Below, piece by piece: positions 14,583-26,500 of a stretch of 64,000 bases of DNA. Origin of the DNA: Protula sp. h YS-2021 (taxonomy: Eukaryota > Annelida > Polychaeta > Sabellida > Serpulidae); the NCBI GenBank assembly GCA_949752745.1, contig OX457026.1:29078116-29142115 (forward strand), read 5' to 3'. Position 1 is the first letter of the stretch. Each line of letters begins with the position of its first letter. The notes below the pieces were generated by a model. The model worked only from the letters and a program-made list of their open reading frames with translations. It ran no database searches and was not told the DNA's origin. A program made the translations under genes and the position numbers.

Positions 14583-17500
14583 CTTTTGGCATATGTTTAA
14601 CAGATGATAAACATGCGTTAACCATGTGGTAACAAACATTTACCACATATCGTCAACAGATTTTAAAACACATTGGAGGGAGGGAAGGAGGAAGGGAGGG
14701 AGGGAGGGAGGGAGGGAGAGAAGCATCTGTTTTAGATGATATGCAGTGCGAAGTTGAAGCTTAATATCCGTTTTTTCGTACCCAAGGTGGTTGCAGTGTG
14801 CTGCGGTGAGTATCCAACGATCATTTAATATCGCCCCTCCACAGTTATGATCATAACTGCCCTACAAATTACACAAACATTTTAGTCTTTTTTATCCTGT
14901 TAAACACCACTTAAGGATAACGTAACACTAATGAGAGAAACTAAAGGTCTCCAGAAGAGTCTAAATATTATAGTTTTTAAACATATGGTTATTTGATCTC
15001 GGTTGCTGATACAGGTTTTGATCAAAAGGTGGGGGGGGGGGGGGGGGGCTTTATCTTTTAAAAATCAACCGTCAACAGTCTATTTTTTGGAATTTAGGGA
15101 GTTTCAAGTTTTCGCAATTGCTTACAGGCAATATATATATTGTAGATGTAAAAAATTTAGAGATTTAGCGGTTCCAAAGACACATAAAGGTTTTCTTTTC
15201 CCCAAAATAAATTATGTGCTGAAAATTACACATTGAAAATGATAAACTTTAAGAATTTCTTTTGAAAGACACAAAATACAACTAGTTATAATCGATAATA
15301 ATGCAGTTAGGGAGACTCGTCAGAAGTCTCACCACTCACTATATGGTACATATATAAACATTAAAAGACCAAAAAAATATATTTATTGTTTTATTTTTGA
15401 AATTTTATTTTTTATAAATGTTTTTACACTTATTTACATGGATACAAAAATATATAAGAAGCTTACAAAAATATAAATTGTGAATTCCCATACAAATCTT
15501 AGAAGGATGTATCAAAAATATTTATAATATTGTAAAATGATTGATCTCTTGATTGACTACGCCTTTTGAATGAATAAATTTAGGCAAATATTGTGCTGTT
15601 ACTATCATAAAATAATAATTAACAGGCATACAAATATCAACAACTTTGACTTTAGATTGTGAAAGCATCAAGCAGGTAGTGTTCTTATAATTCCTATAAA
15701 TTATATTATTCCTATAATTTTGGAAGGATCGTTTTGCCTGCAAGGAGAATAGTATAGAAAAAACATTTGAACTGAAGAACAAAAAATAATGATAAGAACT
15801 TACAAGGCCAAACCAAGAGCTTGATCTAATTTGTAGAGAAACTAACCAAGGCCATGTTTCAATCGCAGCTCTTTCACCATGAACAACCCTTTTGAAAATC
15901 GAGCTGTTCGAGTTTTTGACCACTGGATCCTCTGGATCTTTGGCTGCCACTCCGCATTTTCCCAGATGACCATTGACAGGCGTAGGTTGTTGGGAATGAT
16001 CTGGAATATAAATATAAACCGTCAAATTTCTAAGAAAGGATCCTACAATAAATAAAGAAACTACAAACTGGCCTTGATATTCTTGCAATAGCATGTAATA
16101 TTTCGAAAAAGTAACGAATGCCAGTATATGCTTGTGCGCCACCGTCCTCTATAAGACGGACGATGTTTATTCTGAACCCTTTTGGGGAGGGGGGCAGTGA
16201 GCGAAAAATCAAAAACAAAAATATTGCACATTTCGCGATGTGAAAAGAGGAAAAGATCGCAGATTTGACTGGCGTAATCCGCCACGCTGAACATAATAAC
16301 ACAAAATTATCTATATTAAAACCCAGTAAACACCGCGATATTTCATCAACGTTGAATAGACGTCGCATCCGATGTGTGATCAGCGCCGGATTTTAGTCGT
16401 TTATGGAAATCGAAACAACATATACGTTCCGACGTTAAGTCGACGCCGATTATCCGGTGTTTAAAATCAACACTGCCTTAAGCTTGCACGAGGAAGCCGA
16501 AACAAAGTCTTTCTTCCGACGTTGTATAGACGTTGGAAAAGCGAACATGTACGGACCTCGGGGCAATAATACTCGCCATCTTAACAGTGCCAATCACAGT
16601 GTAATAACACCTCCATCACTGTACCCTACCCTAGGGTCATCCGGTAACACGGGATAATTATGGAGTCAATTTCCATAAATATTTTTCAAAAGTAGGTAGG
16701 AAAATTTTGTGCACTCCTGAAATTCTCACATTTTACGACCCCCTTTGGTCATTTTTCCGAAGTGACGTGTTATGGTTACAATTGAGCGATAACATGAAGA
16801 GGTCGTTTTTTTATGGACGTCTATATGACGTTCATTATTCGAAGTCTATCCAAGATGGAGTTCCAGACGTCTATTCAACGTTGCACCAAAGACATTGATT
16901 AGACATCGGTTTAAGTTGCGTTTTTTAGCGATCAACGTTGTTTATCCAATTTCCATTGAATGTTGCGTGAAAGATGTTGGTAAGACGTTCATTTGTGGTC
17001 GTGATCAATCACAACCAGACTACGTGGTTTTTTCGGGTGACGTCGTGACGTCAAATCGACTTTGGATCGACGTTTGAATGTTTGTTGAGATGGATCGCTA
17101 CATTTTGAAGCAGAAGCGAAAAGTTCGCTAAATTTCAAAAGCAAAAGCGAACAGATCTCGCGTGGTCGAGACAAATATCTGTCTATCATACGCTGGATGA
17201 CTTTGCCCAAAATCAACCCCTGGCTTCCTCCTCAATTTTTGCTGGACAAGCATTGTAGCACATGTGCTAACAAGTGAACCCCTTTCTACCTCCCCCCCCC
17301 CCCCCGGGAACACTATTCATAAAGGATGTAGGCGAGCTAGATTCATTTATCGGGAGTAGAACCTCAGGACCTGTGGTAGGTAGAGTAGGTGTTGGCGTAT
17401 GATCCGAGACTGTGGAATATGCAGGAGTAAGCTGCGGCGTCCTTAGCATTGTAGAGGTATGTTGCGAAGAGGTAGGTATTGCTGTAACATGCTGGGAGAC

Positions 17501-20500
17501 TGTCAATGCTGGAGTCGATTTCAGGACTTCCATGTTATCCTTTTCTGCAACAAATACAGGAGGATTCATCGATTTTAGGTGTGTCTAGAGAACTTAGCTT
17601 TTCCAAAGTCTAGTCAACATTGTGTCAAAGACGTTGATTAGACGTTAATTTTTACTTGCGACTAATCACAGCCAAGTGGCAGCCAGGTCCAATGAAAAAG
17701 CTTTGCCGGGTCGGCGTCGAAACCTCAAATCGATGTTGGATCGACACTTGAATATTAAGTGGGTGGTAACAAAACAGCACAGTATCGTTTTCTTTGGATC
17801 TGATTTGGATCTAAGTTGGTTGTTAGCCGTCATGACTTATTGACTCTAGTCAAAGCTGACAGCACACGGAGGCTGCAGAGGCAGAGATCAAGTCCTCATT
17901 TTGCATATCTAACCCGTACACGTCTTACCTGCGATTTGTCTAAATTCCGCTTTAAATCCTCTTGCAGAGTCACGTGCATCGGTTACCATAACAATAGAAA
18001 TGAGATCACTACGCGAAGCCACCACTGTGTTATTTTGTTGACCACATCCTGTCCAGAGGAGGCGACTTGCTTTTCTATCGTACGCCTTCAACAGAACACA
18101 ACCCATCAATCAGAGTATCTCCTTTTGAAAAGATTTCTACCAAGTAAACAGAATTGATATGTTGAATTAATTAAAAGGTATTTGGCAAAATTAAAAAGCC
18201 GTTGGAACAGTAAACAATAAAAAGGAACCACGGGGAAGGTAGTCTACTATGTTTCACCGGTCAATGACTTTGAATGGTTTATCTGACTCAAACCATTGCC
18301 TGGTGTTGTTTGTGGTGAGAGAAATATTAAATTTGTTTGAGTTGTTTGATTATACTGTCTTCATTCAACTAACACGCAGCTAATATGAATAGAAATATCA
18401 GTCTCCAAAGAATTCACATCATAATACTTCATTTTACTTCGCAAAAGCTTTGAATTCGCTTATCTCCACTTTTAATGGGATCCCTTCCAGTAATATTTAC
18501 CACGCAAAATAAAAAAGAACTTTTTGAGGTACTGTTCAAGATACTCTAACCCTTCCATCCATCCTTTGGCCAATCAGAATGCCCGAGACGTCGTCTGCTA
18601 GTCTCGTATAAACGACATTCCCTTTTTGCGTGGCGTCTGTACAACACGCCATTCTGTGTGCTGCCGGTTTTTTTGCAGCAAGGGAACTGGTTTAAGGTGC
18701 GAATTGCTTCATTTTTTACTTAATTCACTGCCTTATGGATTATTTTATCTATTATTGTGCGTTGGGATAAATTTATGGAGCCGAAGTGTGTTAATTCGAC
18801 ATCTTACTCTTCGGTCTGATTAGGTTGAGTTTGCACGATCACGGAGACACTTCCTAGTCCCGAGAAGTGCGCCTCTTTCTCCACTTTCATTCAGATCGAG
18901 GAACTTACCAGTTCCACCTCAGTTCGTCTAGGAGTAGGATCTTTTCAGGCTGCTGGACCTGATAAGACTCCAAGCTTTACCAGCCAGCTGTGTCATCGCG
19001 GAAATGGCCAGTTTTGCTTAAGCTTTGCTCCATGGGTCGCTTCTCAGTCTTCGTAGAGCAGGTTCTGCAAGTCTGACAGCGTTCTCCGACGAAAAGAGAC
19101 GTTTTCTGTGACGTCTGAGGGTCATTTTCTTTGCCAGGACCGTTTTCCCATTGTGGTCATACGGTCACGGGTGCGAGAAGACCATTCTGGTCCAACGGGA
19201 TTCACAAACCCGTTACGGTCCGATGGTCTCAGGTGCATCTGAGGCAAGAGAGATCCATATCCGACACGGGTAGTGCCATTACGGTCCAGCCCGTTACGGC
19301 CCGGGAATGCTACCGTTCCGGGAAGCATCTCTTTTCGTCTTTTCCTTAGACCCAGCGAGTTATTGCGGTGTTTAAGCAATTGTAAACACAGCTTGGAGGG
19401 TAAAGCTTGCAGTTGAAGCAAAGCACTGAGAAATGTAGTATTGTGCGTTGTTTTATACTACATATTCTCACCGTTGTTTTTCTCTGCTTGCATTTCAGAT
19501 ATGACAGAGGCCAGTCTACATTCTCCACCGTTACTGCCTCAGTGTATCCATCCTCCAACTGCGTGTAACCCCCACTCCATCTGCGACCGCTGTAGACAGA
19601 ATAGTGGAATACCTCTGTGCGAGCCAGACAGCCCGTGCGGCGAGTGCCTACATCTTACTCCAGAAGATTGGAAAGTCCTATTACGGAATAGGACCAAGAA
19701 CGAGCGCAGGAGGGATAAGCGCAAAATTCCTTTCGTCAGCTTCGTTTGTTACTCGTGAATTTATTCAGGATACCATGAAGAAGGCTAGCTCCGTTATTCT
19801 GGGCCAGGTCTCCACCCCCGTACACGTAAACACTGGTGCAGAATCGGAATCCGCTACGCCAGTTAAGAGACATAAAAAGTCCAAGAGTAAAGGACGTGCA
19901 TTTTCTGAGACTGTAGCAGAACTGGACATCCCGGAAGGGCAAGAACGGGATCGTCTCCGCGAGGCATGGGCCTCACCTCCTAGAGTGAAACCCAGTGGCA
20001 GTCCAGGAGGGGCGTTTAAGTCCCCGTCTGAGGAACAAGTGACTTTAACGCATAAGGATACGGGAACAGTGCTTTCGGCGGTTACAGGCCAGTTAGGCAT
20101 TCCCCCGCGAGAGGACTTATCCCCCCCTCCTCAGCTACAGCGTCTCCCGAGTGAATTTTCAGCGTTCTTGTCTATGCAATCGCAACTGCAAAAGCAACTT
20201 TTGGATTTACAGAATCAAGTTCAGAAGCAGGAGAGTCTGCTTAGTCAAAGACAAAAGCCTAAACCATCAGCTACGGTTTCTCGTCCTCCTCCGGAGAGTC
20301 AGTCAGTGGCAGCGATGTCGGGCTCGCCTGTACCTCACCTCCCGCTGGACTCTAACGTGGATATTCCCGAAACGGTCACCATCAGCGAGGAGGATTCCGT
20401 GGGCGTGCCCCTTTCGGGCCAAGTCTCTGCATTGCTGGAAGATGATGAGGAAATCGGGCCGATGGAAAATTCTCCCCTAGCAGCAGTCCCGAGCAACAGG

Positions 20501-23500
20501 GAGAAAGAAATTTACACCCAAGTAGGGGAACCCCACATGTCACATTTTCCACAATCCCAACTCCCAGAAGCAGCATCTGATGAACAGGAGTCGGAGGTGG
20601 AAGACGGGGAAGAAGAATCCGAGGGTACGTCAGTACATTCCCGTTGTCATTTACCGTTACGGGCAGTGGAGCAGGTGCGTTCTTCCGGCCAAGGGCATCG
20701 ACTTTGGAGAGATCCAGCGGCAGCGGGCAGACGGCCCATCCGTACTCCCTCTCCACCAGACCTTGCCCCATCGGTCGAGGACGCGGCCCCCTCGAGTTCT
20801 GCTTCTACGATTGCACCAGAAGACGTGCCGTTCAGGGATGCCATTCAAGAGATAGCCCGCTTAGCAGAGGTCTCCTGTGGCTCCCCAAGTTTAGATAAGG
20901 AGGATCCGCCCATTCGTATGACATCTCAGGCCGCTCCGCCACAACAGGACTCTTTTATCGCACTAGCCACCAGCGAGGGCATTGCTCATGCTGTCACGGT
21001 CCGCGCGAAAGAGTTCAAGAAGATGGACGCCGGTGAGGGTCGCACACTGTCGCGTTTCCATTTATCTAAACATTGCCTAGTACGACCAGGCCCATATCGG
21101 TCAGCGGATGAAAAAATTCCCCTAGAGGCACTGGAACAGCCCGTGAAGCGTACAGTCTGGATGCCCACAGTGCGTAGTGACTCAGACATTCCATTAGTGG
21201 AGAAAGACGCCAAGACCATCGAGGCATCTTCTCGCCACATCCTGAACATTATGTCATTTCAAGATCATGCACTTAAAGCACTAAAGTCGCGTTGGGAAGA
21301 ACTTCGCCTTAGTGATCCCGTGTCTGCTAAATTGATGGAATGCCTGGCCTTAGCTACCCGAGACGTGGTCAAACTTTCCACCTTTTTGATGACGTCAATG
21401 GTCTACCTACGTCGAGATGCCTTTCTCCAGCACTGCTGGTCTAGTGTCAAAGGTTTACGGGATCTGCGTCATGCCCCTATCCTGGAGGAACGAGAGCTAT
21501 TTCCTCCCGCCGAGATAGAGAGGGTGAACCAGGAAAGTCGTTCGCTTTCGCAAGATTATGCCCTGATGTCCAGGATGTCTCGCTCCTCCTTCAAACGTCC
21601 ACTAAAGAGGAAGAGACCACAACAGTCCTCTCCGGCACAGTCTAAGCCGAGTGCGCAGCCACAACAGCCCCCTGTCAAGAAACCGAAACCCAGCCCCGGC
21701 AGCAAGACAGAGGGTCCGGCTCCACAGTCGTTCAGGTAGCAGCCAATCAAAGTACCGTCACGAGATTCCCTCATCTCCCGGCGATACTTTAGCAAACTTA
21801 AGAGACTTGGAAAATTTACTTTCCTTAAACGCCTCCTTGCCCGTAGGAGGAAGACTAGGAAAGTTTTGGCAGCAATGGGCAGAAATGGGGGCGTCTCGAA
21901 GGGTAGTACGTTGGTTAAAGAGAGGTTACTCCCTACCTTTCAAACGAGACCGGAACGGGCTCAGGTGCCCTATTCCCCTAACCGCCCATGCGCCAAAACA
22001 ACTAGTCACCTCTTACGCCAAGGGGTCAGAAAAAGACCGAGCTCTCCAAGAAATGCTATTTAGCTTGTCTCAAAAACAGGCGATAGAGGAAATGCCAGAA
22101 AATCAAATGGGCTTTTTCAGCAGGGTTTTTCTGGTTCCCAAGAAATCCGGAGGGTGGAGGCTAGTAATCGACCTCTCCCCCATAAACGGTTTTCTCCGAG
22201 TGATAACCTTTCAGATGGACACAGCCCAGGTGATAAAAGGGTCATTACGGGAAGGGATGTGGGGTACCTCCATAGATCTCTCCGATGCTTACCTCCATAT
22301 CCCTCTTCATCGCTCGGCAAGAAAATTCCTAGCCTTTCAAGTAGGGAAAAGAAGATTTTGGTTTCTGGCACTTCCCTTCGGTCTGGCTACGGCCCCGTAC
22401 GTTTTCTCCAAGGTCATGAAAGTACTGAAAACATGGGCACGGCTAGAAGGGATGTTAGTCTTTCAGTATCTGGACGACTGGTTTCTGGCGAATCAAGACA
22501 GGCAGGTAACCGAGAATCATACAATGTCTTTAGTTCGCAAGGCACTAGAGGTAGGTCTAGTAGTAAACCTAGCCAAGTCCGAACTAACCCCCAAACAGTC
22601 CATTACCTTTCTAGGGGAGTTATGGGATCTGGCAATAGCAAAGGCGTTCCCTACGTCAGAACGCCGCCAGAGAATTGCAGATGCCATAAAAGGTATTTCC
22701 CCAGGAAAGAAGGTGAGATTACAGGCCATGGAATCTCTCCTTGGCCTGTTAGTGGCAACAGAGAAGACAGTCCCCCTGGGCCGTCTCCATTACAGGCCAT
22801 TTCAAAGCCAGGTAAGATGGGCGTTGCATCAGGGTCGTTCACCCGCAGCAAGGATGCAAGTTTCACAGGTAACCCTACAAGCCCTACAGTGGTGGTGCGA
22901 CGTTCTAATTATGTCCGAAGGAATGCCATTTCAGCCCCCCACCCCGGAGATAGAGATTCAGACCGATGCGTCCCATTCGGGGTGGGGAATTTATTGGAAT
23001 GGTCAGGTATGGAAGGGCAAATGGCCACCCTCGCTTCAGTCCTACCACATAAATTGGCTGGAGCTTCGGGTGGTCTGGATTGCCCTAACCAAACTGACCA
23101 ACCAACTCAGAAACAAGGCAGTCCTCTTTCGGTTAGACAATTCCACAGCCATAGCTTACCTCAACAAGCAGGGGGGTACCAAATCACGGTCCCTGTCCAA
23201 ACTTGCATTCCAAATTCTTACAAAGGCCAGGGAGGAACAGGTGACCGTTTCCGCCCGTCACCTGGCCGGGAAATTAAATGTCCTAGCGGACTTAGCCTCC
23301 AGACAGGGTCAAGTTATCAACACCGAGTGGTGCCTATCCCCTCGGTCCTTTCAGTGGGTGACACACCAATCCCCATGGGGTGCCCCGACTCTGGATCTGT
23401 TTGCAAACGCTATGACCACCCAACTTCCCCGGTACGTGTCTCCTTGCCCGGACCCAGCAGCTTGGGCAGTAGACGCCCTCAATTGTCAGTGGCCACGGGA

Positions 23501-26500
23501 CGAGGTACTTTATGCTTTTCCCCCACAAGCGATCTTAGGGCAAGTCTTGCAGAGAGTAATCGAGTTGAAACCACCGTTCCTATTACTCATTGCTCCATGG
23601 ACACCGGAAGCCCCATGGTTCGCCCTCCTACTCCATTGCAAGGTAGTAAGGTCGATACCGATCCCATGCCACAACGAGTTGCTATCACAACCACATTGGC
23701 ATCACTTCCACCCCTCCCCTCGCTTACTGAACCTCCACCTATGGTGTCTGACCAGACCTTTCTGAAAAACAAGGGTTTTTCTAAGCAGGTGAGAGAGAAA
23801 ATAGTAAACAGTCACAAGGGTTCGACGGCCAAAGTTTACAGGTCGCAGTGGAATAAATTTGCCGCTTGGTGTAGCACTTCTAAGCTAGATCCGTTTCAGG
23901 CTAGCCCAGCAGTGGTAGCGGATTTCCTCGATCACCTTTTCACGGAGGTGAAATTAAAGGTAGGTTCCATCGAGGGCTATAGGGCCGCTATAGGGTCAAG
24001 ACTCAAAGCGTCTACAGGCTACGACCCGGGCGAAGATACATCCCTATCACAGCTAGTAAGACATTTTAAAGTAAACTCCCCACCCTGCCCATCCAACATA
24101 GCGCAGTGAGATTTATCGTTAGTCTTACAGTATCTTCAGCGCCCAGATGTTTTTAGTAAGGACGTGATTTCAGCAAAAAACGCAACGTTAAGATTCACGT
24201 TTTTATTGGCTTTAGCTTCGGGCAAAAGAAGAGGCGAAATCCATGCCCTGGACAGAAAGGTAAATAAAGATAAGGGTACATGGGAGAAGGTCACCCTAGT
24301 CCCTAGAGCAGGATTCATGGGAAAAACCCACATCATGACCCAAGGGATGGGAACGTTCGATCACATTACTCTCCCATCCCTACCAGATGACCCCGACTCA
24401 GACGGTCTGGTCTCTTTGTGTCCCGTCAAAGCACTGCAGCAGTATTTAGAAATGTCAGAGGCCTACAGATCAAAAAAATCAGAAGGCTCTCATCATTTCT
24501 TTTATGCCGAAATTTAGCAAAGATCTTTCAAAACAGTCGATCTCAAATTATATTAAAAGGATCATTTTGGCAGCCTATGACGATGCACAAATCGACCCTA
24601 ACCCGTTAGGGGAATCGAACATCAAAGCCCATCAGGTAAGGCAAGTAGCCAATTCCCTCAGGGCGGTACGTAACGTGTCCCTTTCGGATATATTAAAAAC
24701 AGGTTGTTGGGTTTCCCCCAACTCGTTTGTTAAATACTATCTGAAAGATTTTTCTCAAGATGAATTGTCTGGCTTATATTCATTAGGACCGTTCGTGGCT
24801 TCAGAAACGACCATTACAGGCTGAGTGTTTCTGTTGTAGGAATGCTTCTCCCAAGTTTAAGAACAAGGGCAAGCACAAGAGTAACTTCTCCAAGGGCCGT
24901 AATGGGAACAGTTACAACAACAACAAGCCACGAAAGTAACAACCTACAAGAAGGTCTTTCCTTCTTACTCTGAACATTTCGCCTTTCGCTCAGGTCCTTC
25001 GGGCCATTTCGGTCCGTGCTTATATTAAGTTACGGACGAACGCTGGACGGTTATGTTTAGTTAAGCATTTATTTACTCCGAAGTGTTCAGGATCGCATGT
25101 GTAATGAGTACAGCCCAGTCTTCGGTCTTACGGCTACTCGGATGCTTAAGTTTTGATCTCCTTTCTTCATGTTTTTCAGAAAGAAAGGCGGGGGGGGGGG
25201 GGACCATGTCGGTCCCAGACGTACCCAGTGACCGTACACCCGTTGTAGCCGGAAGGCCGAAAGCCGGTTTATGGTTCATGGTATGAGGTACCATAGTGTC
25301 ATTATGGGCTTATGGGACCATAACGGCCCCATATAGGAAAACAGTCATAAATAAGCAAAATTTTCTGTTTTTCATTTTATAACGATTTACAGTAGTTTTA
25401 GTACTATCTAGTCAATCGCTACGAGTTTATTTCAAATAAACGTGGTAATTTATCAAATGAGAAGAAGAAAAGTTAGACAGCGGACTCACTTTCTTTTTTC
25501 AAGTTTGAATTGCATGTCTTGTAAGACACTTCAGTCACTTTACTAGAAGTGTCAAAGAGTTTATTTGCGTAATTCCTATGGATTTACGATCGTTTTGTAG
25601 TACTGCTAAATAAACCTAATTGTTCATCAATACATAGCAAGTGAATAGTGAGAACTTGAGGAAGGGATCCATCCGGTGGGCGGTTGGAGGGGGATGGTGA
25701 TAGTTCTCAAAAAAGATGATGGCATGGTTGGAAGCCTTCTCATCTCAACTGACAGTTGCTGTGATATTTTTACTTTGTTACGATTTTACCTTATGTTGAA
25801 AGACCGGAATGGTGCGCCTCCGGACTTTATTTAGGAAATCATTAAAGAATTGAAACTTAGCTGACAAGTTTTATTTCTTCTTTTGCGTCGAGTGCACAGC
25901 ACTCATCGCCTACATGCAATGAGATTTTACAAGCCATAGTGTAATTTGCGACCTTTTTTGGCAGTTCAAGAATGGCAGGCTCCCCTGCTCCGGACTCAAG
26001 TCCCATTAAAAGTGGAGATAAGCGAATTCAAAGCTTTTGCGAAGTAAAACTATCGTTTTATTTCGTAAAACGAGCTTTTACGAGTAAAAGCGCAATTCGC
26101 GTTCTCCACTTTTAACTTTGATTTTAACCCGTCCCATCCATCCCCAACTAGCCTGGGCGTGTTTTTCCGCCTTTTGGGCTAAAAAGGGAATGTCGTTTAT
26201 ACGAGACTAGCAGACGACGTCTCGGGCATTCTGATTGGCCAAAGGATGGATGGAAGGGTTAGAGTATCTTGAACAGTACCTCAAAAAGTTCTTTTTTATT
26301 TTGCGTGGTAAATATTACTGGAAGGGATCCCATTAAAAGTGGAGAACGCGAATTGCGCTTTTACTCGTAAAAGCTCGTTTTACGAAATAAAACGATAGAT
26401 GAACCACTTCATTAAACACTTGTGATCAGAGAAAAGTAGTTCAATATTAATAAACATACTGTACCAAATCATTGGTTTAACCTCAACTTGAAATGAATAA

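Larger units (their letters stand above)
18432..26398 (+). mobile_element. DIRS-like tyrosine-recombinase retrotransposon, copy 1 (disabled)
   Basis: A 7,967-bp element with a left end TTTTACTTCGCAAAAG, perfect 164-bp inverted repeats (18464-18627 and 26181-26344), gag, RT/RNase H and tyrosine recombinase frames, and an internal complementary region (26008-26113). This is the DIRS1 architecture: inverted ends, no integrase and no direct LTRs. Compared with copy 2 (40173-48137) it has an extra A in gag, a TGG-to-TGA stop in the recombinase and an extra base in an A run further on. It lies on the opposite strand to the protease gene, inside the intron that splits the CUB domain. No target duplication is seen, as expected for recombinase-mediated integration. 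Confidence 0.95.

Noticed and set aside
16030..16368. Minus-strand frames upstream of the protease activation exon
   Set aside because: They run through the intron and a dispersed repeat; the splice acceptor at 16001-16002 separates them from the real exon.
19122..19421. Minus-strand frames across the DIRS leader and gag/RT genes (also 20382-20771, 41282-41842, 42124-42513)
   Set aside because: They are complements of high-GC coding sequence or leader, appear in both copies at the same place, and have no recognisable domains.
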